Shown here one piece after another: positions 28,096 through 36,497 of a DNA stretch of 64,000 bases (its first letter is position 1; each line of letters opens with the position of its first letter). The translations under genes and the position numbers were made by a program. The stretch spans positions 206,097-270,096 of the forward strand of contig CAWBRQ010000001.1 of assembly GCA_963791315.1 (NCBI GenBank), given 5' to 3'. This DNA comes from JACCZX01 sp963791315 (lineage in GTDB: Bacteria; Pseudomonadota; Gammaproteobacteria; Burkholderiales; Burkholderiaceae_F). The notes under the pieces were generated by a model. That model ran no database searches. It was not told where the DNA came from and saw only the letters and a list, made by a program, of their open reading frames with translations.

Positions 28096-30786
28096 TTACT
28101 TGAACGCGTAACCGGCACGCAAATAGAAAACGCGTCCTAGCGGGTTCGCCGCTTGCGGATTGAAACCGATTTGAAATGTACTCTGCTGATTGCTGAACGG
28201 CGGGTCGGCATCGAACAGGTTTCGAATGCCGGCCGCCAGCTGCCAATCTCTGAATCCGCCGTACCTGCCTTGTAAATCCCAAGTCGCATAGGAGCCGACC
28301 TTGCGCGGCGCGTTGTCGATACCAAGGTTCTGATCCACGTAACCGCTGCTGTAGATCTGCGCCAGCGTGGCGCCCCAGTGTCCGCTCGTCCAGTCCAACG
28401 TCAAGGCGCTGCGCCAGCGCGGGATTGGCGCGCCGAACGTGGCGTCGCCCAGCAACGAAACAAAGGTCACTCCATCGATCTGGGTCTCCCACCGTCTCAC
28501 ATAGGTGCCCTGCAATCCGGCGCGAAAGATGCCGTACTCGGTGCGCTGTGCGGTCCAGTTGACCGACACATCGATGCCCGAGGTCTTCGTCGTACCGAGA
28601 TTCAGCAGCGACGTGTCGATGGCAACGATCGGGCCGGGCAGATTCGGATATGCCGGGTCGACTGGCCCGCGAATCACGCGATCGCTGAACTTGTCGTAGT
28701 ACTTGAACACGTTGTCCACGGCGAGCGCACTGATGACGCCCTGCTGCTCGATGTTCCAATAGTCAACGCCAAACGAGAGGCCGCGCGCCGGTTCCCAGAC
28801 GATGCCGAAGCTCCACTGGGTCGACGTCTCCGGCCGCAGATGCGGATTACCACCGCCGATCGTTTCGACCGGCGAGCGGCAATCCTCTACCGCGCCGGTG
28901 ACGGGGCAGCGGATCGGATCTTCCACGCCAGGGGTCAGACCACTCGACAAGGGCTCGTTGAGCGCGTAGAGCGGGGGCGCACGAAACCCCGTTCCCCACG
29001 AGCCACGCAACAGAAGGGTTGGCATCGGCTGCCAGCGCAGTGCGATCTTCGGGTTGGTGGTCGTGCCGAAGTCGCTGTAATGGTCGTAGCGAACTGCAAG
29101 CTGAGCATCGAGCCCACGCACGATCGGCACATTGAATTCGGCGAACATCGCGGCTACGTTGCGGCTGCCGCTGATTGGTCGCGGATCGGCTCCGAGGAAC
29201 GGGTCGCCTGACAGCAGCGACGGATCCCACTCGTACGACAACCTCTCGCGCCGGGCTTCGGTGCCAAGCGCAAGCGAGAGCGGACCCGCGGCAAGCGCGG
29301 CGATCTCGCGTGACGCGAACGCATTGATCAGCGAGGTCGATCCATGCGCTGTCTGCGGAGTTCCGCTGTAAGCGGTCGATGCCAGCAGCGCTGATCCCTC
29401 GGGTGCGGAGGGCCCGAACGGATTAATCAGTCCGGTCGCCATCGCTGGGATGAGCCGGCTGACATACAGATAGCCGCTGACGTACTCGTTCTCTTGCCGG
29501 TTGGCGTTATAAACCGCAGCGGCATTGAAATCCCAACCGGCGAACTTGCCTTCGGCGCCGACTGCAAAGCGCTGCGTGTCGCTCGTCGTCGAATTCACGC
29601 GCGGACCCAGCTCGACTGCCCGAAACAACACCAGCAGGTCGCCCGACAATCCATTCGCCGCAGCGAACGCACTCGGATAATAGGGGCCGCCGGCCGGGTA
29701 AAAGTCGCGGCCGAAAAGCGTTATCGCTGGGACAGGGGTTGCCGAAGCCCTGGAATCAATTCGATTGCGACCAATCAGCGCTTCGGCGAACACATCGACC
29801 GTTGGATCAAGCCGCCATGTTCCGCGCAGCATCGCACTCGCTCGCTCCACTTCCGGCAGCAGGTCGATGTCGACGGCATAGTCATACCCGCACGTGGCGG
29901 GAAAAAAAGCATCGCTTGGAACCGGCAGGCTGGCGGGCGGCGCGCAGCCGGCCGCGAAGCTTGGATTGACCAGACGGCCGCGCGCACGGTCGTTGATATT
30001 GGCGGGAAAGGTGACGGGACTAAGCGCGTCGATGCCCTGGTCAGGGCGGTACGCGGTGCGCGCAAATTCGCGATCGAGCGCGCGCACGGCCTGTTGCTTC
30101 TGATAACTCGCCATAGCGAACACGTTGTAGCCGTCGCGCGCCGGGTCGCCAAACCCGTAGGTCGCGTTCACCAGTCCGCTGTTGCCGCCACCATGTTGAG
30201 TAGCTTCAAAGCTGCCGGAAATTTCCGCGCCGTGGTAATCCTTGCGCAGGATGAAGTTGATCACTCCTGCGATCGCATCCGTGCCGTAGATCGCCGAGGC
30301 TCCGTCCTTCAAGACTTCAACGCGATCGATCGCTGCCAGCGGAATCGAATTGAGATCAACCGTTTCGCCATCGAACGCGTAGTTGCCGAGCCGGCGACCG
30401 TTGAGAAGCACCAGAGTCGATCCGCCTCCCAAGCCGCGCAGGTTGGCTCCGGACAACCCAGGCCGGGTCGAGGAGCCGATGGTTGCGGCCAGGTTGACGC
30501 CGTTGACATTGGCCGGGACGCGCTCGAGCAGTTGTTCGACGGTGGTGACGCCGCTCCGCTCGATCTCCTCGCGGGTGATGACCTGCACCGGAAGCGCGCC
30601 TTCAGTTTCGATTTTCCTGATGTGCGAACCGGTAACGACGACACGGTCCAGCGTCACGGTGGCCGGCATATCGCTCTGCGCCAGCGCCGCACAGCAAAGT
30701 AGCGCGCCCAGCGCCGCGACAAAGGAACGGAGATCTGCAACGCGTCTCTGCCGATGCCTGGTATCGATAAGGCTGGTTGCCGACAC
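28096..30786 (-). CDS. TonB-dependent outer-membrane receptor
   Basis: An 896-residue receptor. After a signal peptide (FVAALGALLCCAALAQ) comes the TonB-box-like VVVTGS, a plug domain (PVQVITREEIERSGVTTVEQ, and GGSTLVLLNGRRLGNYAF with DRVEVLKDGASAIYGTDAIAG) and a 22-strand-type barrel ending in YLRAGYAFK, with the terminal aromatic residue needed for outer-membrane insertion. The start is a GTG at 30786 with no clear ribosome site. It is divergent from the ECF sigma gene with only 52 bases between, so the two probably share a control region. The substrate is unknown. No SusD partner is present. Confidence 0.94.
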   Translation of the reverse strand: MSATSLIDTRHRQRRVADLRSFVAALGALLCCAALAQSDMPATVTLDRVVVTGSHIRKIETEGALPVQVITREEIERSGVTTVEQLLERVPANVNGVNLAATIGSSTRPGLSGANLRGLGGGSTLVLLNGRRLGNYAFDGETVDLNSIPLAAIDRVEVLKDGASAIYGTDAIAGVINFILRKDYHGAEISGSFEATQHGGGNSGLVNATYGFGDPARDGYNVFAMASYQKQQAVRALDREFARTAYRPDQGIDALSPVTFPANINDRARGRLVNPSFAAGCAPPASLPVPSDAFFPATCGYDYAVDIDLLPEVERASAMLRGTWRLDPTVDVFAEALIGRNRIDSRASATPVPAITLFGRDFYPAGGPYYPSAFAAANGLSGDLLVLFRAVELGPRVNSTTSDTQRFAVGAEGKFAGWDFNAAAVYNANRQENEYVSGYLYVSRLIPAMATGLINPFGPSAPEGSALLASTAYSGTPQTAHGSTSLINAFASREIAALAAGPLSLALGTEARRERLSYEWDPSLLSGDPFLGADPRPISGSRNVAAMFAEFNVPIVRGLDAQLAVRYDHYSDFGTTTNPKIALRWQPMPTLLLRGSWGTGFRAPPLYALNEPLSSGLTPGVEDPIRCPVTGAVEDCRSPVETIGGGNPHLRPETSTQWSFGIVWEPARGLSFGVDYWNIEQQGVISALAVDNVFKYYDKFSDRVIRGPVDPAYPNLPGPIVAIDTSLLNLGTTKTSGIDVSVNWTAQRTEYGIFRAGLQGTYVRRWETQIDGVTFVSLLGDATFGAPIPRWRSALTLDWTSGHWGATLAQIYSSGYVDQNLGIDNAPRKVGSYATWDLQGRYGGFRDWQLAAGIRNLFDADPPFSNQQSTFQIGFNPQAANPLGRVFYLRAGYAFK

Positions 30787-30838
30787 GCGACCAGACTAGC
30801 ATCGATGCTCATCTGAGACACAGGCCCTAAGGAGGCGA

Positions 30839-31393
30839 GTGAGCGACGTCACTGTGCTGCTGCGAAAGGTTGCAAACGACGATCAGGAAGCGATCGACAG
30901 TTTGTTCGAGCTTCTGTACGCCGACTTGCACCGGATGGCGCGCGCTCGGCTGGCAGAAAACTCACCAATCACGCTGCTCGATCCCACCTCGCTCGCGCAC
31001 GAAGCCTACTTGCGCCTGCGCAATGCGGGTCGCATCGATCTCGACAGCCGCGGCCACTTCATGGCGTATTGCTCGCGCGTGCTCAGATCCATCATCGTCG
31101 ACTTCGCGCGCAAGCGGAACGCCGAGCGACGCGGCGGCGGGCAACGCAACGTGACCCTCAGCACTCAGGTTGCCGATTCGATCGGTGCCGACGGCGACGA
31201 CATCGAGCGCATCAACGACGCCCTGATCGAGCTCGAAAAGACCGATCCTCGACTGAAGCAGGTGGTCGAGATGCGTTACTTCGGCGGTCTGACCGAACAG
31301 GAAGTTGCCGAAGCGCTCGGTGTTACCGACCGCACCGTGCGGCGCGACTGGGAGCGAGCGCGTCTTCTGCTGTCGGTGGCATTGAAGCGCTGA
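30839..31393 (+). CDS. ECF-type sigma factor, kinase-linked (ECF43-like)
   Basis: A 184-residue sigma factor. Region 2 includes LDPTSLAHEAYLRL and HFMAYCSRVLRSIIVDFARK. Region 4 has the helix-turn-helix LTEQEVAEALGVTDRTVRRD. At the site where ECF factors usually carry acidic residues (the DAED-like stretch that contacts RNA polymerase), this protein has P49-T50-S51. In EcfP-type (ECF43) factors a threonine there is phosphorylated by a partner kinase, and a Ser/Thr kinase gene follows 74 bases downstream. A strong TAAGGAGG precedes the GTG start at 30839, though the 3-base spacing is short. It probably reads the TGTCCGG-N16-CGTC promoters at 31411, 34434 and 36187. Confidence 0.92.
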   Translation: MSDVTVLLRKVANDDQEAIDSLFELLYADLHRMARARLAENSPITLLDPTSLAHEAYLRLRNAGRIDLDSRGHFMAYCSRVLRSIIVDFARKRNAERRGGGQRNVTLSTQVADSIGADGDDIERINDALIELEKTDPRLKQVVEMRYFGGLTEQEVAEALGVTDRTVRRDWERARLLLSVALKR

Positions 31394-31410
31394 CCTCTAT
31401 CGGTTTGAAA

Positions 31411-31437
31411 TGTCCGGTCTGGGCGCCGGACTACGTC
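31411..31437 (+). promoter_or_regulatory. Predicted ECF promoter before the kinase gene
   Basis: TGTCCGG (31411-31417), exactly 16 bases, then CGTC (31434-31437), in the 74-base gap between the sigma factor and the kinase. The same pair with the same spacing occurs at 34434 and 36187. It would give the kinase its own promoter under the neighbouring sigma factor. The -10 lies 31 bases before the ATG, leaving a leader of only about 25 nt. Confidence 0.6.
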
Positions 31438-31467
31438 AATACAGTGGGAGAACTTCGCTCACCCAGC

Positions 31468-34421
31468 ATGGCTATCGCTGCGTCACTGACTGTTGCCGAC
31501 TGGAACCGCCTGAACCTGTTGCTCGAGCGGGGTTTGGAGCTGGAAGGCGATGAGCGCAACACGTGGCTGGCGACGTTGCCAGCCGCTGAAGCCGATCTGC
31601 GCCCGCTGCTTGAACAGCTCTTGCGCGAGTCCGACGCCACCGGCTTTGCCACCGGGGTGGATCCCCACACCACCGTTGCGCGACTGGCGAGCGCGGCGCT
31701 CGCCGCGATGCGCAACGAGCAGGCGGGCGACCGCATCGGGCCGTGGCGGCTCGAGCGACTGCTGGCGGAAGGCGGCATGGGCACCGTGTGGGTAGCGCAG
31801 CGCGCCGATGGCGTCATGCAGCGGCGAGCCGCGCTCAAGCTGCCGCGCGCAGAATGGATCGATCGCGGCCTGAGCGAGCGCATCGCGCGCGAGCGCGCCA
31901 TCCTCGCACTGTTGCAGCATCCGCACATCGCCGTGCTGTACGACGCCGGCGTAACCACCGAGGGCCGGCCGTATCTCGCGCTCGAATACGTCGATGGCAG
32001 CTCGATCGATCAGTATCTGCAGAGCCACGCCCTCGACCTCGAGGCGCTGTTGCGCCTGTTCGTGCAGGTGATACGCGCGGTGGCCTATGCGCACAGCAAG
32101 CTCGTCATCCACCGCGACCTCAAACCCGGCAACGTACTGGTCACCGCAGACGGCGCTCCGAAGCTGCTCGACTTCGGCATCTCCAAGTTGATCGAAGGTG
32201 ATGCGCTGACCGACCAGGAGTCTGCGCTGACGCGGCTCGCCGGCCGGCCGCTGACGCTCGCCTATGCGGCCCCCGAGCAGATCCTCGGGTTGCCGATCTC
32301 GGTGGCCGCCGACGTGTATGCGCTCGGCGTCATGCTGTTCGAGCTCGTGACCCGCGCACGCCTGTACCGTGCGACCGCGCCGCGCGCGCTCGAAGAAGAG
32401 ATTCTGAAGGCCGAGCTGCGGCGTCCGAGCGATGTTGCCCGTGATTCGGCGCGTGCGCGTGCGCTGCGCGGCGATCTGGACGCCATCATCCTGACCGCGC
32501 TCAAGCGCGAGCCTGATGCGCGTTATCAAAGTGCGGCCGCGCTGGCCGATGACATCGAGCGCTATCTTGCTGGCGCCCCGGTGCGCGCCCAACCGGATAG
32601 CCGCGCCTATCGGCTTCGCAAGTTCGCCTCCCGCAACACGCTGGCGCTGGCCGCGGCTGCCACCGTCACAGCCGCGCTGACGATCGGACTGGGCGCGGCG
32701 TTATGGCAGGCGAGCGTCGCGCGTGATCAAGCCCAACGCGCCACCGCGATGAATACCTTCGTGCTTTCGCTCATTCAGCAGGCTGATCCAAACGCTTCGC
32801 AGCAGACCAAGTCTGCGGACCTCGCGATGCTGGCAGCCATAGAGCAGCGCGTCGACAGCGAATTCAAAGGCAGTCCAGATCAGCTCCTTCAGCTGAGGGT
32901 GACGGTCGGCGACGCGTATCGCAATCGCGGCGAGCTGGCGGCCGCGCGGCGCGTGTTCCAGCGCGCGGTCGAAGAAGCGACACCACTGATGCCGGCCACT
33001 GAGCTGCAACTACTCGCAGCGCGCGTCCGCGCCGCCGATTACAGGCTGATCGTTTCGACGGAGGCGGCGCACGACCTCGATCGGGCAATCGAGATCCTGC
33101 GCCGCAAAGGCACCGCCGGCGCCGACGTGCTGATCGACGCGCTGTTGATTCGGCGGGAGCTCGGCAACGCCTCGGCGTTCCCGCCTTCACTCCGCCGGAG
33201 CGGCGCTTCGACGACGTCAACGAAGCGTACGAGCTGGCGACCCGAATTTTCGGCAACGGCAGCCGCCAGCAATTGAAAGTCGTGCAGCCACTGGCCGAGA
33301 TGACGGAGCGTTTTAGGGAAGGATCGGAAGCCCTGCGCCTGCTCGAAACGGCGCTGGCGCACGCGCGCACGCAACCCGATGATGTTGCAGCGAGCGGCGA
33401 GTACCGCGACGCGAGCTCGGCCTTTGCAGCGCACCTCTGCCATTCGGGTCGCAGCGCAGAAGGCTTTTCGATGCTGTGGGATTTGATCGCCGTGGTGCGA
33501 AGCGCGCACGGAGCGAACAGTGTGCAGCTGGAACAGCTGCTGTCCGCGCTCGCGCAATGCTATTACGCAGTGGACGATCCGACCGGGAACTGGTTGCAAG
33601 TCGATGCCTTCGAAGTCGCTGCCGCGCGTGAGCGGCCGCCTTCCACCAACCTGATGGAGCGGGCGGAAGACGCTCTCGACGCGATGCTCGCGATGCGCGA
33701 TTTCGCAGCGGCCGAGCGCTACTATCAGAGTGCGGTCGAGAATTCGAAAGCGATTCCTGAAGCTGCACTGCGCGAGAAACTGACGGCGGGAATTGCATCG
33801 GGCCACGTGTGCCTGCTGGCGATGCGCGGCGACGCCGATCAGGCCGAGACGGAAGCCGCGCCTCTTGTCGCCGTTTTCGACAAGCTTGCAAGGATGACTC
33901 CATCGCAGCACTCGTTGCAGGCGTGCCTGAGTTTTGCGCAACGGCAAAATGGTCACTTCGCGCAAGCAATCGGCACCGCGCAAACCATGATCAAGCGTTG
34001 TCGCGCAGCGAAGGCGACAAATCCGCAGGTTTGCGAAGGGCGCGGGCTGGTTGCGCAGGCGCTGGCCGAGCTCGATGGCGGACACCACGCCGAGGCACTG
34101 GCGACGATCGAGCAGCGACTGAAGCTCAGGCACCAATTCCTGGGTGATCCGAACCTCGGGCTGGCTTACGGCCGAGCGTTGCTTGCCAACGGGCGCCCGC
34201 GCGAAGCGATCGAACCGCTGCGTCTGACCTACGGTTCGTGGCTCGCCAGCAATTTCCCCCGCAGCGTTTTTGCAGCCGAAGCCGAGTACTGGTTCGGGCA
34301 AGCATGGATCGCTAATGGCGAAGCGAAGCGCGGCCGCTGGATGGTGGCTGAAGCGAGAGAAGTGCTAGCGACCTCCGGACTGAAATCTCATCGGTTGCTG
34401 GCCGCTCGCCCGAATCCTTAG
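31468..34421 (+). CDS. Membrane Ser/Thr protein kinase with C-terminal TPR region, one frameshift
   Basis: About 984 residues after correction. The N-terminus has an acidic/helical sensor-like segment, then a Hanks-type kinase domain: glycine loop LLAEGGMGTVWVAQ, lysine in RAALKLPR, HRDLKPGNVLV, LLDFGISKL and YAAPEQ. One transmembrane helix follows (TLALAAAATVTAALTIGLGAAL, near residue 400). After it come helical TPR-like repeats, reaching AARRVFQRAVEEA and on to ERFREGSEALRLLETALAHA. Near 33,185 one base is missing; correcting it gives FTPPERRFDDVNEAYELA, so the second half is one protein, not a separate gene. The kinase would phosphorylate the upstream sigma factor. A predicted ECF promoter lies just before the gene. 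Confidence 0.9.
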
Positions 34422-34433
34422 TTTTCACCTTCA

Positions 34434-34460
34434 TGTCCGGTTTCGCATCCGGACTGCGTC
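34434..34460 (+). promoter_or_regulatory. Predicted ECF promoter before the di-heme gene
   Basis: TGTCCGG (34434-34440), 16 bases, then CGTC (34457-34460), 104 bases before the start codon of the di-heme lipoprotein. The context GTTTTCAC just upstream is shared with the copy at 36187. Spacing is identical in all three copies in the window. Confidence 0.6.
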
Positions 34461-34495
34461 TCCTCCATCACGACAGCGCTTCACCGCTGCCTGGT

Positions 34496-34538
34496 GAAAG
34501 GGGGTTGCCCCTTTCGAACGAAATTGCGGCTGCGCCGC
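34496..34538 (+). other. Two-hairpin leader RNA of the di-heme gene
   Basis: Hairpin 1: GAAAGGGG / CCCCTTTC, 8 bp with a GTTG loop (34496-34515). Hairpin 2: GCGGC / GCCGC with a TGC loop (34526-34538), extended by AATT on both sides with a bulge. A GAGGAGAGAGG ribosome site follows about 6 bases later. The small-peptide gene downstream has the same two hairpins at 36252 and 36283. One pair in hairpin 1 changes from G-C to A-T between the two, keeping the pairing. Confidence 0.6.
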
Positions 34539-34563
34539 CAATTGAGGAGAGAGGGGCATCACG

Positions 34564-36081
34564 ATGAAACAGTCATTCAAACGTGCTGGTGTCGGCGCTG
34601 CCACGGACAGTCGTTTTCTGTTCCGAAGTCCCGCGGGTGCGTTAGCCGCAGCGCTCGTAATTCTTATCGGCATCACGGTGTCCGCGTGTGGCGGCTCGGA
34701 CGACACCGTCGCACCTCCGGTCGCGCCCGCCGTCGTCCTTGACGCCAACGGCTGCACGGCGGCCCCGGACGCGCCCGTCGACACGCCGGTCTGTCGAGGC
34801 AAGGCAAACTTTCATGACCGCACACTGGCTGGCTTAAACGGCAATGGCCGAGCGTGCTCTGACTGTCACATGCCTTCGGAAAACTTTCAGCTGACTCCCG
34901 CGGCTGCGCAGGCACGACTGGTGATGATGACCGGCACCGGCACCGACGATCCGCTGTTCCGAGCGATCGACGCCAATGACTTCCGCATCAACGGCGCGGC
35001 CGCGAAGGATTTCACCAACCTGACGCAAAGTGGCCTCGTGCGCGTGACCATCCCGCTGCCCGCGAACGTCAAGCTGCTCGACTGCGGGTCGACGGTGCCG
35101 TGTCCGGCGTCCGCGCTGCCCACCAGCGAGACAGTGGCCGATGTCTGGCGCTCGGTTCCCTCGATCTTCGACGTCAAGATCACCGGCCCCGACAGTGGCG
35201 GTCCGGTCTCCGATCGCGGCCCGAACCGCAGCGGCGGCTATCAGCTCGACGGTCGCATCGACACGTTGCAGAACCAGGCACTGTCCGCGTTGCGTAACCA
35301 CGCTGCAGTCACAATCGATCCGTCCACAAGCTTCCTGGATGACCTGGTTGCGTTCCAGAGCACGCAGTTCTCGTCCCCGAGCGTCAAGGTGCTTTCGGAC
35401 GCCATGGCTGCCGGTACGAGCCCGCTGCCCGATCCCGACCCGGTGCTTAACGCGCTCGAGGCAGCCGGCAAGGCCGTTTTCAATCGATCGTGCGGACAGT
35501 GCCACGGCAATCAGGGCGGCCATCCGAGCACCAGCACCCCGATCCTCCAGGGAGTTGCAGGCACGCCCACCGGGCTCATCCGCTACCACGACGTCGCCAC
35601 CGCGTGCCCGCGACCGGTCGACACAGTGACGCCACCGCGCTTCGTGTTCCAGCAGTGCAGCCCGAGCCAGTTGAAGAACGTGCGGACCTATGAGATCACG
35701 AACAGCGGCGTCGCGCCCAGCGGAACCCCTTGTGGTGGTCCAGCGCCGCAGCCGGCGTGCGTCACGCGCGTCACGACGTCGGATCCGGGCCGCATGCTGC
35801 TGACTGGCTTCCCGACGCCAGCCGGCCCCGGCGACATCAGCCACTTCGACTCGCCTAACTTGCGCGGCATCAGCAGAACAGCGCCCTATTTCCACAACAA
35901 CACCGCTGCGACGCTCGAAGAGGTGGTCGAGCACTACAAGCAGTTCTTCAAGCGCGTCATGATCCAGGCGCCGCAAGCTCCACTGCTCACGACGCAGCCA
36001 GGTGTCGTCCCACCGGTGCATGACCGTCCGTTCACCGACGCCGAGGTCCCGTCTCTGCTCGCGTACCTCCGCAAGCTCTGA
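34564..36081 (+). CDS. Di-heme cytochrome c peroxidase/MauG-like lipoprotein
   Basis: A 505-residue exported lipoprotein (lipobox ITVSACGGSDD, cysteine near residue 39). Two heme-c motifs are visible, CSDCH (about residue 100) and CGQCH (about 310). The C-terminal NLRGISRTAPYFHNNTAATL and EEVVEHYKQFF are typical of the CcpA/MauG di-heme family. The CxxCH spacing, almost 200 residues apart, fits two heme domains. It may act as a peroxidase or as an oxidase of a surface partner; the exact activity cannot be read. The promoter and leader before it match those of the small-peptide gene, and a strong terminator follows the stop codon. Confidence 0.88.
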   Translation: MKQSFKRAGVGAATDSRFLFRSPAGALAAALVILIGITVSACGGSDDTVAPPVAPAVVLDANGCTAAPDAPVDTPVCRGKANFHDRTLAGLNGNGRACSDCHMPSENFQLTPAAAQARLVMMTGTGTDDPLFRAIDANDFRINGAAAKDFTNLTQSGLVRVTIPLPANVKLLDCGSTVPCPASALPTSETVADVWRSVPSIFDVKITGPDSGGPVSDRGPNRSGGYQLDGRIDTLQNQALSALRNHAAVTIDPSTSFLDDLVAFQSTQFSSPSVKVLSDAMAAGTSPLPDPDPVLNALEAAGKAVFNRSCGQCHGNQGGHPSTSTPILQGVAGTPTGLIRYHDVATACPRPVDTVTPPRFVFQQCSPSQLKNVRTYEITNSGVAPSGTPCGGPAPQPACVTRVTTSDPGRMLLTGFPTPAGPGDISHFDSPNLRGISRTAPYFHNNTAATLEEVVEHYKQFFKRVMIQAPQAPLLTTQPGVVPPVHDRPFTDAEVPSLLAYLRKL

Positions 36082-36098
36082 TCGCAGCAGTCTGCGAA

Positions 36099-36139
36099 AT
36101 CGGCCGCTCTCCGAAAGGCGAGCGGCCGATCGTCTTTTC
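36099..36139 (+). terminator. Rho-independent terminator after the di-heme gene
   Basis: ATCGGCCGCTC (36099-36109) and GAGCGGCCGAT (36120-36130) form a perfect 11-bp stem with a 10-base loop, followed by CGTCTTTTCTC. It ends the di-heme transcript and separates it from the next ECF promoter at 36187. Confidence 0.85.
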
Positions 36140-36186
36140 TCAACACGCGCAGACAACTCGACTCGACTTGGGAGTTTTCACGTCGA

Positions 36187-36213
36187 TGTCCGGTTGCGCG
36201 TCTCCACCGCGTC
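36187..36213 (+). promoter_or_regulatory. Predicted ECF promoter before the small-peptide gene
   Basis: TGTCCGG (36187-36193), 16 bases, then CGTC (36210-36213), 103 bases before the start codon. The upstream GTTTTCAC is shared with the copy at 34434. It lies 57 bases after a terminator, so the small gene has its own transcript. Confidence 0.6.
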
Positions 36214-36251
36214 CCTTCCTACAAGAGGCAGCAATGTTTGCTGACTCGACT

Positions 36252-36295
36252 GAAAGGGAAACGTCCCTTTCTTCATCGAACCGCGGCTCCGCCGC
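36252..36295 (+). other. Two-hairpin leader RNA of the small-peptide gene
   Basis: Hairpin 1: GAAAGGGA / TCCCTTTC, 8 bp with an AACG loop (36252-36271). Hairpin 2: GCGGC / GCCGC with a TCC loop (36283-36295). The linker between them is 11 bases here and 10 in the copy at 34496. AAGGAAGG then precedes the start codon. Shared structure with different loop sequences argues for a conserved RNA element. Confidence 0.6.
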
Positions 36296-36315
36296 CAACA
36301 GGCAAGGAAGGCATC

Positions 36316-36486
36316 ATGAACCAGTTCATCAAACACGCTGTGGCCGCATCGGCCGCCATCCTCACGACGCTGATGATCTTTACGGCGGTCGCTTCGCTGG
36401 CCGATGAGGACAAGGCGGCGTTGATCGCCGCGCGCATCAAACCTACAACCATTGCCGCGCAGAGCGTTGATGCGATCAAACGGTGA
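36316..36486 (+). CDS. Small exported peptide of the ECF regulon
   Basis: A 56-residue product. The N-terminus (MNQFIKHAVAASAAILTTLM) continues into IFTAVASLA, making a signal peptide or single helix. The rest (DEDKAALIAARIKPTTIAAQ) is short, polar and helical. An AAGGAAGG ribosome site lies 5 bases before the ATG. The leader and promoter copy those of the di-heme gene, and even the first residues resemble that gene's start (MKQSFKRA against MNQFIKHA), which suggests the whole 5' region was duplicated. The function is unknown. Confidence 0.75.
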   Translation: MNQFIKHAVAASAAILTTLMIFTAVASLADEDKAALIAARIKPTTIAAQSVDAIKR

Positions 36487-36497
36487 CCAAGGAGACC

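Noticed and set aside
29494..30702. A 402-codon reading opposite the TonB receptor
   Set aside because: Its composition is that of an antisense shadow; the receptor on the other strand has a full set of plug and barrel motifs.
33039..34301. A 420-codon reading opposite the kinase TPR region
   Set aside because: No recognisable domains; the plus-strand protein continues across it after one base is corrected.
33273..34421. A separate gene for the 3' half of the kinase
   Set aside because: It would begin at a TTG inside a helix, with no ribosome site, and the frame before it joins it directly to the TPR region.
34422..34563. A known riboswitch class in the di-heme leader
   Set aside because: I could not match the two hairpins to guanidine, c-di-GMP, SAM, TPP or cobalamin cores; it is reported only as an unassigned leader.
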